Shown here in pieces: positions 1 to 5,275 of a stretch of 5,861 nt of DNA. The position numbers and the translations under genes were made by a program. The DNA comes from an uncultured Actinomycetes bacterium (lineage in GTDB: Bacteria; Actinomycetota; Acidimicrobiia; Acidimicrobiales; Microtrichaceae). The DNA lies in NCBI GenBank assembly GCA_903953195.1, contig CAJBIS010000337.1, positions 1-5,861 on the forward strand. Reading direction: 5' to 3'. Under the pieces are notes generated by a model that ran no database searches, was not told where the DNA came from, and worked only from the letters and a program-made list of their open reading frames with translations. Numbering within the stretch: position 1 is the first letter of the stretch; every line of letters begins with the position of its first letter.

Positions 1-245
1 GGCCCGACATCCGCTACGACGACTTCACCCAGGGCGCGGATCTCATCGATCGGGGGCATCGGAACGCGGTCGAGTTCCTGGAACGGCGTCAGACCGAGCT
101 CGACGAGCGCGCCGGTGGGGAGCGGTCCGGTCGCCTGGACCGGCTGCGGGAACGGGCGCGCTCGACGTCGTGGTTCCAGGCAGCGCGGCGGGCGGCCTCC
201 GATCCCGAGGGAGCCGTCCTCGGCCCCTACGACGAGGAGCACTGA
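1..245 (+). CDS. C-terminal fragment of an unidentified protein, possibly patatin-like phospholipase
   Basis: The reading frame is open from the left edge (first full codon at position 3) to a TGA at 243-245, giving the last 80 residues of a protein whose start lies outside the window. The fragment is charged and probably helical: an acidic start (PDIRYDDF), a helix-like stretch (ADLIDRGHRNAVEFLERR, about residues 12-29), an Arg/Glu-rich segment (about 35-52) and an acidic tail ending DEEH. The ADLIDRGHRNAVEFL stretch resembles the last helix seen in some bacterial patatin-like phospholipases, but the Gly-X-Ser-X-Gly and Asp-Gly catalytic motifs would lie upstream and cannot be checked. The frame has normal high-GC codon use and ends 32 nt before the next gene. 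It is very likely a real coding end; the family is a weak guess. Confidence 0.6.
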   Translation, partial: PDIRYDDFTQGADLIDRGHRNAVEFLERRQTELDERAGGERSGRLDRLRERARSTSWFQAARRAASDPEGAVLGPYDEEH

Positions 246-265
246 TCGCCGGCCCGGACGCGGCG

Positions 266-271
266 TACCAT
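266..271 (+). promoter_or_regulatory. -10-like box TACCAT for leaderless transcription of the DUF3151 gene
   Basis: TACCAT fits the actinobacterial -10 pattern TANNNT and ends exactly 6 nt before the ATG at 278. A transcript would therefore begin at or next to the A of the start codon, the usual geometry of leaderless mRNAs in Actinomycetota. There is no Shine-Dalgarno-like purine run before this ATG, which agrees. No clear -35 element is seen about 17 nt upstream. The same box-to-start spacing recurs at 2654-2659. Confidence 0.5.
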
Positions 272-277
272 GCCGGC

Positions 278-712
278 ATGTCCGATTCACCGGTGAACCT
301 CTCGACGTCCGGCCCGCCCGAGACCGTGCTGCTCCCCGAGGACCCGGCGGTCGTCGCCGCCCTCGCCGCGGCGCTCGCGCTCGAACCGTCGGAGCGGCGG
401 GACGCCGTCGCCTCGGTCGTGGCTGCGACGCCGACGTTCCTCGCGGGCTGGGCGGCGCTCGGCGACCTGGGCCGCGACGACGTCGAGGCCTACGCGTACT
501 ACCGGGTCGGGTACCACCGCGGCCTGGACCGGATGCGCGCCTCCGGGTGGCGTGGCACCGGCTACCTGCGTGCCGCACACGAGGCCAACCGCGGGTTCCT
601 CGACTCGCTCCAGGGTCTCGCCCGGACCGCCGCGGTGATCGGGGAACTCGATGAGGCCGAGCGCTGCCGCCACTTCCTCGTGCAACTCGACCCCGACACC
701 TACACGATCTGA
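278..712 (+). CDS. DUF3151 family protein
   Basis: A 144-residue protein that matches what I know of the actinobacterial DUF3151 family in length and in its two signature blocks. The first is an aromatic-rich block around residues 71-84 (AYAYYRVGYHRGLD). The second is a Gly/Trp block followed by HEANRGFL at about 90-108. A C-terminal segment, GELDEAERCRHFL (about 122-134), looks like the end of a TPR-like helical pair, and the protein reads as soluble and mostly helical, with no signal peptide or membrane segment. The biochemical function of the family is unknown to me. The ATG at 278 is preferred over an in-frame ATG at 170, because 170 lies inside the preceding gene and translates to an Arg/Pro-rich stretch typical of out-of-frame GC-rich DNA. 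The gene is followed after 10 nt by the lyase gene, so co-transcription is likely. Confidence 0.87.
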   Translation: MSDSPVNLSTSGPPETVLLPEDPAVVAALAAALALEPSERRDAVASVVAATPTFLAGWAALGDLGRDDVEAYAYYRVGYHRGLDRMRASGWRGTGYLRAAHEANRGFLDSLQGLARTAAVIGELDEAERCRHFLVQLDPDTYTI

Positions 713-715
713 GGA
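711..715 (+). promoter_or_regulatory. Shine-Dalgarno GAGGA for the lyase gene
   Basis: GAGGA begins inside the TGA stop of the DUF3151 gene and sits 7 nt before the ATG at 723. It fixes that ATG as the start rather than the in-frame ATG at 651, which lies within the upstream gene. The contrast with the leaderless-type upstream gene supports the lyase being a downstream member of the same transcript. Confidence 0.6.
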
Positions 716-722
716 CCTGACG

Positions 723-1970
723 ATGGGCGATGAGGGATTCCCCCAGCACGGCACGGCACCGGAGTCGCTGCTCGGTGCGCTCCGGGAGGAGCGTCGAGGC
801 GACCTGGACTGGCGCAGCGGACGAGCCTTCAGCCTCGTCTACAACGTCGACGATCCGGAGCTCGAGGCGCTGCAGCACGAGGTGGCGTCGATGTTCCTCC
901 ACGAGAACGCGCTGAACCCGTTCCGCTACGTCACCCTGTTACGCATGGAGGGCGAGCTGCTGTCGATGGTTCGGGACCTGTTCGGCGCCGGCGCCGCAGC
1001 GTTGTCGTCCGGTGGCACCGAGTCGATCTTCCTCGCCGTCCAGACGGCACGCGACGCGGCCCGTGCCCGTGGCGTCGAGCATCCGCAGTTGCTCTGTGCC
1101 GTGACCGCGCACCCGGCGTTCCCGAAGGCCTGCAAGTACCTCGACGTCGAGTTCACGCCGCTCCCGGTGCGAGCGGATGGTCGGGCCGATCCCGATGAGT
1201 TCGCCGCCGCCGTGTCGGAGCGCACGGCGCTGATCGTGGGCAGCGCGCCGTCGTATCCGTTCGGTGTCATCGACCCCATTCCGGAGCTGGCGGCCATCGC
1301 CGCGGCGAACGGCACCCTCTGTCACGTCGACGCGTGCCTCGGGGGGTTCCTCCTCCCGTTCTGGGAGCGTCTGGGGGAGCCCGTGCCGCCGTGGGACTTC
1401 CGGGTCGACGGCGTCACGTCGATGTCGGCCGACATCCACAAGTACGGCTACTCGTACAAGGGCATCTCGACGGTGCTGTACCGGGATCGGGACCTCCAGC
1501 AGCGCCAGGTGTTCATGTACGACTCGTGGCCGGGCGGACTGTACGCCTCGATGTCCGCGGCCGGCACTCGACCGGGCCCGCCGATCGCCGGTGCCTGGGC
1601 CACGATCACCCACCTCGGCACCGACGGCTACCTGCGTCTCGCCGAACGCGTGCTCACGGCCACCCGCGGGTTCCGAGCCGGCGTCGAGTCGATCGACGGG
1701 CTGCTCGTCACCTCGAACCCGGAACTGTCGGTGTTCGAGTTCGGTGCGGATCCGGAGTCGGCGCACGCCGTCGACATCGGTGCGGTCGCCGACGGGATGG
1801 ACGACCGGGGCTGGAACCTCGACCGGCAGCAGGGCGGCCTGCACGTGATGCTGTCGCCCGGCCACGACCGCGTGGTCGACGCGTTCGTCGCCGACCTGCG
1901 CGCCGCGGTCGCCGAGGGCGGCACCGCCCGTGACAACGACCAGGTCTACGGCGGCGTGGTCGAGGGCTGA
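723..1970 (+). CDS. PLP-dependent lyase/decarboxylase, sphingosine-1-phosphate lyase-like
   Basis: A 415-residue fold-type I PLP enzyme of the group II decarboxylase superfamily. Motifs in order: SSGGTES (95-101), the phosphate-binding loop; AHPAFPKA (129-136), with the His that stacks on the cofactor ring; SAPSYPFGVIDPI (174-186); HVDACLGGFLLPF (201-213), with Asp203 expected to pair with the pyridine nitrogen; SADIHKYGYSYKG (235-247), with Lys240 as the Schiff-base lysine; and DSWPGGLYAS (267-276). The HVDACLGGFL, HKYGY..KG and WPGGLYAS blocks are much closer to sphingosine-1-phosphate lyase, which cleaves phosphorylated sphingoid bases to an aldehyde and phosphoethanolamine, than to glutamate or aromatic amino acid decarboxylases. 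The N-terminal membrane anchor of eukaryotic lyases is absent, so the enzyme should be soluble, like bacterial homologues. Family assignment is firm. The natural substrate is not: the NALNPFRYVTLLRME region (63-77) differs from the eukaryotic sequence as I recall it, and no sphingolipid synthesis gene is in view. Confidence 0.88.
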   Translation: MGDEGFPQHGTAPESLLGALREERRGDLDWRSGRAFSLVYNVDDPELEALQHEVASMFLHENALNPFRYVTLLRMEGELLSMVRDLFGAGAAALSSGGTESIFLAVQTARDAARARGVEHPQLLCAVTAHPAFPKACKYLDVEFTPLPVRADGRADPDEFAAAVSERTALIVGSAPSYPFGVIDPIPELAAIAAANGTLCHVDACLGGFLLPFWERLGEPVPPWDFRVDGVTSMSADIHKYGYSYKGISTVLYRDRDLQQRQVFMYDSWPGGLYASMSAAGTRPGPPIAGAWATITHLGTDGYLRLAERVLTATRGFRAGVESIDGLLVTSNPELSVFEFGADPESAHAVDIGAVADGMDDRGWNLDRQQGGLHVMLSPGHDRVVDAFVADLRAAVAEGGTARDNDQVYGGVVEG

Positions 1971-1987
1971 GCGGACGCGAGCGCTCC

Positions 1988-2596
1988 GTGTCCGTGACCG
2001 TTCCCGTGACCGTGTCGACGGGTGTGCCGTGGCCGTCCGACTGGTCGGCCGCGGTGCTCTGCGGGGGCGCATCGAGGCGCATGGGGCGGGACAAGGCGTT
2101 GCTCGGTCCGCCCGAGCGCCCGCTCGCAGCACGGGTCCGGGCGGCGATCATCGAGTGCGGCATCGTCGACGTGCTCCTTGTCGGCGGTGACGGTGACCGA
2201 CTGCAGCGCCACGGACCGTGGGTACCCGACGACGAACCCGGAGCCGGCCCGCTGAGCGCACTCGCGACGGTCCAGCGCCTGCGGTCGGCACGGCCCCTGT
2301 TGGTGTGTGCCTGCGATCTTCCCGGTCTGACCGGCGGAGCCTGTCGGCCGCTGGTGCAGGCGGTCGAGGACGGCGCGGCCGTTTCGGTGCCGGTGCTCGA
2401 CGGACGACCGGCGTGGTCGTGTGTGGCCCTGTCCGCAGCCGCTGGACGGAGCGTCGCCGCGGCCGTCGCCGCCGGTGAGCGGTCGATGCACGGGGGGCTC
2501 GGCGGCCTGCATCCCGTGGCGCGACTCGAGGTGTCCGGCTCCGTGTTCGCCGATGTCGACGACCCGGCCGCGCTCGCCGAGTTCACCGACGGCTGA
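1988..2596 (+). CDS. mobA: Molybdenum cofactor guanylyltransferase MobA
   Basis: MobA transfers GMP from GTP to molybdopterin-bound molybdenum, giving the guanine dinucleotide cofactor used by DMSO reductase-family enzymes. The 202-residue protein has the nucleotidyltransferase signature LCGGASRRMGRDKALL (24-39; usual form LAGGxSxRMGxDK, here with Cys for the usual Ala), with Lys36 and Arg31 as expected nucleotide contacts. It continues with DDEPGAGPLSAL (81-92), CACDLPGL (107-114, with the metal-binding Asp110) and a C-terminal DVDDPAAL (189-196) in place of the common NxNTPxDL. Length is typical. A related NTP-transferase such as a MobA-like protein for another cofactor is possible but less likely. 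It follows the lyase by 17 nt, suggesting the same transcript. The start is uncertain: in-frame GTG codons lie at 1988, 1994, 2006, 2012 and 2024, none with a clear ribosome binding site. The 2024 start would give the usual short N-terminus. Confidence 0.87.
   Translation: MSVTVPVTVSTGVPWPSDWSAAVLCGGASRRMGRDKALLGPPERPLAARVRAAIIECGIVDVLLVGGDGDRLQRHGPWVPDDEPGAGPLSALATVQRLRSARPLLVCACDLPGLTGGACRPLVQAVEDGAAVSVPVLDGRPAWSCVALSAAAGRSVAAAVAAGERSMHGGLGGLHPVARLEVSGSVFADVDDPAALAEFTDG
1991..2014 (+). repeat. Two tandem 12-bp units at the 5' end of mobA
   Basis: Two adjacent 12-mers (1991-2002 and 2003-2014) share the 10-bp core CCGTGACCGT and differ at their first and last bases. In frame they encode Ser-Val-Thr-Val followed by Pro-Val-Thr-Val at the extreme N-terminus of the longest mobA reading. 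The unit supplies two of the candidate GTG starts. It may be a small slippage duplication in a poorly constrained leader. Confidence 0.6.
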
Positions 2597-2653
2597 ACGC
2601 ACGAGGCGGATGGCCGACGGCGTCGGTGTCGCCGGAGTCCCGGCCGGTCGCGG

Positions 2654-2659
2654 TAGGTT
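2654..2659 (+). promoter_or_regulatory. -10-like box TAGGTT for leaderless transcription of the rhodanese gene
   Basis: TAGGTT fits TANNNT and ends exactly 6 nt before the GTG at 2666, the same geometry as the box at 266-271. The GTG has no Shine-Dalgarno sequence before it. The box lies in the only substantial plus-strand intergenic gap (2597-2665), where a new promoter would be expected. No recognisable -35 is seen. Confidence 0.52.
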
Positions 2660-2665
2660 CGGACG

Positions 2666-2998
2666 GTGAACAATCCAGCGATTCCCGAGATCGAGGTGGC
2701 CGAGCTGGCCGCTGCGCTCGACGAAGGGGCCGTGCTCCTCGACGTGCGCACCATCGAGGAGGTCGAGGAGGCCCGGGTTCCCGGCATCGTCCACATCCCA
2801 CTCGATGAACTCGAGGGACGGCTCGTCGATGTCCCGGAGGTGAGTCCTGTGTACGTGATCTGTCGCAGCGGTGCGCGCAGCATGGGTGCGTGTTCGATCC
2901 TCGTTGCGGCCGGGCGTGACGTGGTCAACGTCAGCGGCGGCACGTTGGCATGGATCGAGTCCGGACGGTCGGTCGACGCCGGTCCGGTCCGGGGGTGA
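2666..2998 (+). CDS. Single-domain rhodanese-like protein
   Basis: A 110-residue protein consisting of one rhodanese domain. The order is VLLDVRTIEEVEEARVPG (23-40), with the conserved structural Asp26-Val-Arg, then HIPLDEL (43-49), then VYVICRSGARS (62-72), where Cys66 opens the active-site loop CRSGAR and is the residue that would carry persulfide. The C-terminal VVNVSGGTLAWIESG (86-100) is the usual closing segment. The common Gly-His before the Ile-Pro-Gly turn is replaced by Ala-Arg-Val-Pro-Gly. There is no signal peptide, so it is probably cytoplasmic. Single-domain proteins of this type pass sulfane sulfur from thiosulfate or another donor to a thiol acceptor; the acceptor is not visible here. 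The GTG start at 2666 is chosen because it follows the leaderless -10 box and immediately precedes the domain. Ribonuclease D starts 1 nt after its stop. Confidence 0.9.
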   Translation: MNNPAIPEIEVAELAAALDEGAVLLDVRTIEEVEEARVPGIVHIPLDELEGRLVDVPEVSPVYVICRSGARSMGACSILVAAGRDVVNVSGGTLAWIESGRSVDAGPVRG

Positions 2999-2999
2999 C

Positions 3000-4166
3000 G
3001 TGACGGACGGGCCGCCCTTCGACCTGATTGAGGACGATCGCACCTTCGGCCAACTGGTCGAGCGACTGCAGGACGCCCCCCGCTACGCCGTCGACACCGA
3101 GTTCCATCGCGAGAAGACGTACTTCCCCCACGTCGCACTCGTGCAGATCGCCGATGAGCACGGCATCGCACTGGTCGACGCGTTGCAGGTCGACCTGGCC
3201 CCGTTGGCGTCGGTGCTCGACGGTCCCGGTGTCGCCATCATGCACGCCGCCCGGCAGGACCTCGAGGTGATGGAGCGGGCGTGCGGCACACTTCCCAGCC
3301 GACTCGTCGACACCCAGATCGCCGCCGGATTCCTGGGCTACACCACGCCGTCGCTGGCCACGTTGCTGGAGCGCGAGCTCGGCGTGCAGGCGGCCAAGGC
3401 CGACCGGCTCACCGACTGGCTGAAGCGGCCGCTGACCCCTGCGCAGCTCGACTACGCCGCGTCGGATGTGGCGCACCTGCTCGAACTCGACGACGTGCTG
3501 CAGCGCCGCATCGACGAGCGAGCGCGCACCGACTGGGTGCTCGAGGCCTGTGAGGAGCTCCGGTCCGAGGATCGCGGCCCACGCGATCCCGATGAGGCGT
3601 GGCGGCGGATCAAGGAGCTGCGCCACCTCAAGGGCGGCGCACTCGCGATCGCACAACAGGTTGCGGCGTGGCGCGAGCGGCGAGCCGCGTCGAGCGACCT
3701 GACGCCCCGGTTCGTCCTGTCGGACCTCGCCGTGGTCTCGGTGGCCTCGAGCGCGCCGCGGACCGAGGAGGACCTGCGGGGCCTGCGGGGGCTCGACGGG
3801 CGAAGCCTGCGCAACGGCACGGCGCAGGAACTGCTCGCGGTCGTGGAGTCCGCCCGAGGCACGCAGCCCCGCCGGTCGACCGGACCATCGCTCCCCGAAC
3901 TCCCGGCGGAGCTCCGACCCGCGTTGCCGCTCATCTCGGCGTGGGTGTCGCAACTGTCGCGGAACCTCGAACTCGAGACGTCGCTGCTCGCGACCCGTTC
4001 GGATCTCGAGGATCTGCTGCGTGGTGTCAGCGACGCCCGCCTCTCGAGTGGGTGGCGCGCCGATCTGGTCGGTGAACCCATCCGTCGACTCCTCGCGGGC
4101 GAGGCGGCCCTGGCGTTCGACCGTACGGCCGGGCTCGTCCTCGACGACCGGGGCTCACGCCAGTAG
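3000..4166 (+). CDS. rnd: Ribonuclease D (3'-5' exoribonuclease, DEDDy type)
   Basis: A 388-residue protein of normal RNase D length. In E. coli the family trims the 3' ends of tRNA precursors and other small stable RNAs. The exonuclease domain carries VDTEFHREKTYFP (31-43; Asp32 and Glu34 are the first two metal ligands), MHAARQDLEVM (81-91; Asp87), DTQIAAGFLGY (104-114), TDWLKRPL (138-145) and LDYAASDVAHL (150-160; Tyr152 and Asp156 complete the DEDDy set). A first HRDC domain follows (about 198-287, beginning DEAWRRIKELRHLKG), and a second HRDC-like helical domain occupies about 298-375, the usual RNase D layout. The GTG at 3000 is chosen because the domain begins just after it. Upstream in-frame residues (from 2871) lie inside the rhodanese gene and look like noise. 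GGGGG at 2991-2995 may act as a weak ribosome binding site, and the 1-nt gap suggests translational coupling. Confidence 0.93.
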   Translation: MTDGPPFDLIEDDRTFGQLVERLQDAPRYAVDTEFHREKTYFPHVALVQIADEHGIALVDALQVDLAPLASVLDGPGVAIMHAARQDLEVMERACGTLPSRLVDTQIAAGFLGYTTPSLATLLERELGVQAAKADRLTDWLKRPLTPAQLDYAASDVAHLLELDDVLQRRIDERARTDWVLEACEELRSEDRGPRDPDEAWRRIKELRHLKGGALAIAQQVAAWRERRAASSDLTPRFVLSDLAVVSVASSAPRTEEDLRGLRGLDGRSLRNGTAQELLAVVESARGTQPRRSTGPSLPELPAELRPALPLISAWVSQLSRNLELETSLLATRSDLEDLLRGVSDARLSSGWRADLVGEPIRRLLAGEAALAFDRTAGLVLDDRGSRQ

Positions 4167-4454
4167 CGCGCCCGTCGCCACGACGAGCAGGACGCCGAGC
4201 GCCACGAGGGCGAATCTGACGTCGCCCCGGCGGAGCCACCGCACGCCGAGCCAGGCGACCCGGAGCAGCGGCACCACCAACAGGACGGCGACGGCGGCCC
4301 ACGCCAACTGATCGCCGAGCGCGGCGTCGGGCTCGCGGGCGTGCACCAGCAGCGAGCACGCGCACAGCACGACCACGGCGATCGCCGCGACGCGCAGCAG
4401 ATTCGCGGCACGGTCGAAGCGACCCTCCTTGGGGTCGACGGGCGACGCGTTCAT
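4155..4454 (-). CDS. DUF1634 family small membrane protein
   Basis: A 99-residue protein with three predicted membrane helices (about 20-38, 50-71 and 80-98) and a short hydrophilic N-terminus. The segment around residues 58-82, with Val-Pro-Leu-Leu-Arg-Val in helix 2 and Arg-Arg-Gly-Asp-Val-Arg in the following loop, resembles the DUF1634 pattern (Thr/Val-Pro-x-x-Arg-Val, then Arg-Asp before the last helix). That family is commonly encoded beside TauE/SafE permeases, as here: its ATG overlaps the permease stop by 4 nt (ATGA), and GGTGG (complement of 4462-4466) lies 7 nt upstream of the start. A partner or accessory role for the permease is inferred from this pairing; the family's function is not established. 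Its 3' end overlaps ribonuclease D by 12 nt on the opposite strand. Confidence 0.82.
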   Translation of the reverse strand: MNASPVDPKEGRFDRAANLLRVAAIAVVVLCACSLLVHAREPDAALGDQLAWAAVAVLLVVPLLRVAWLGVRWLRRGDVRFALVALGVLLVVATGALLA

Positions 4455-5275
4455 GACCGGACCACCACGACGACCGCCACGGCGAGCAACATGGCGCCCG
4501 TGACACGACGGACGGTGGTGGCGGGCAGACGCGACTGCACCCGGGCACCGACCGCGCCGCCGGCGATCGCACCCAGGATGGCCCCCGTGCCGTCCACCGG
4601 CTGCACCCGGCCCTGCAGCGCGTAGACGAGCAGGCCGGCCGAGGCGGTGATGCCGATCGTGAAGGTCGTCGTCGCGGCCGCCACCTTCACCGGCACCTTC
4701 ATCAGCTCGCTCATGGCGGGTGTCTTCAGGAACCCTCCGCCCACGCCGGACAGTCCGGCGATCAGTCCCGCGCCGAGCGATGCGGGCAGGCCGCGTTCCA
4801 GATGTCTCGCGTGGTACGGCACGATCTGGTCACCCAGCCGGTACTGCCCGCCGAGCGTGCCGGGCCACTCTCCGGGCGGCTCGGCGTCCAGCACCGGGTT
4901 CGGCAGGTTCCGCACCCCCTTCCGGGTGAACGCTGCGACGGCACCGATCAGCGCGGCGCCGGCCAGGATCCGGGCCAGCAGCGACTCGGGGAGCGAGGTC
5001 GATGCCAGCGCTCCCACGACCGCCCCCGACGCGGCGGCGAGCTCCACGGTGAGGCCGAGTCGGTGGTGCACGGTGCCCTCGCGGAGCTGTCGGGACGCTG
5101 CCGCCAGCGACCCGGCGGCCACGGTCAACAGCCCGATCGGCGCAGCGTCGGTGGGCGAGTTGCCGAGGAGCACCAGAACCGGGACGAGGAGCGTGGCGCC
5201 GCCGACGCCGCCGACCGATCCGAGCAGCGCGGCGGCGGCCGCGAGCAGCGCGATCACGATCGGCGCCTGGTTCAC
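4451..5275 (-). CDS. TauE/SafE-family membrane permease (putative sulfite/organosulfonate or other anion exporter)
   Basis: A 274-residue integral membrane protein with about eight hydrophobic segments in two halves (roughly 5-37, 45-63, 72-90, 98-117, then 163-184, 197-221, 229-247, 253-272). Each half opens with the family's glycine-rich motif: GSVGGVGGATLLVPVL (19-34) and GLSGVGGGFLKTPAM (174-188). Between the halves is a hydrophilic loop of about 45 residues (119-162) rich in Pro and charged residues, longer than in minimal family members. Characterised relatives export sulfite or sulfoacetate, but many members carry unknown substrates, so the exporter call is by family only. The start is GTG at 5275, overlapping the stop of the upstream glycosidase by 4 nt (GTGA), with GAGG (complement of 5280-5283) 4 nt before it. 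The downstream DUF1634 gene overlaps by 4 nt, so the three are probably one operon. Confidence 0.9.
   Translation of the reverse strand: MNQAPIVIALLAAAAALLGSVGGVGGATLLVPVLVLLGNSPTDAAPIGLLTVAAGSLAAASRQLREGTVHHRLGLTVELAAASGAVVGALASTSLPESLLARILAGAALIGAVAAFTRKGVRNLPNPVLDAEPPGEWPGTLGGQYRLGDQIVPYHARHLERGLPASLGAGLIAGLSGVGGGFLKTPAMSELMKVPVKVAAATTTFTIGITASAGLLVYALQGRVQPVDGTGAILGAIAGGAVGARVQSRLPATTVRRVTGAMLLAVAVVVVVRS

Noticed and set aside
723..1970. Annotation of the PLP enzyme as glutamate decarboxylase
   Set aside because: It has the superfamily fold but its active-site blocks match the sphingosine-1-phosphate lyase branch rather than the glutamate decarboxylase branch.
939..2132. A 397-codon open frame on the minus strand opposite the lyase gene
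   Set aside because: Low-complexity Arg/Ala/Val/Asp composition and no motif; the plus strand holds a clear PLP enzyme here.
2614..2626. Small hairpin (5-bp stem, 3-nt loop) after mobA, considered as a terminator
   Set aside because: The stem is short, there is no T-run after it, and such stems are common by chance in GC-rich DNA.
1708..3171. A 487-codon open frame on the minus strand
   Set aside because: It runs antisense across the lyase end, mobA, the rhodanese and the start of ribonuclease D, is Arg/Ser/Pro-rich with no recognisable domain, and is the usual by-product of very high GC.
2931..3953. A 340-codon minus-strand frame opposite ribonuclease D
   Set aside because: Ribonuclease D on the plus strand has all catalytic residues; the antisense product matches nothing I know.
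4135..4147. Inverted repeat TCGTC/GACGA near the convergent gene ends, considered as a bidirectional terminator
   Set aside because: Only 5 bp of stem, inside the ribonuclease D coding region, with no T-run on either strand.
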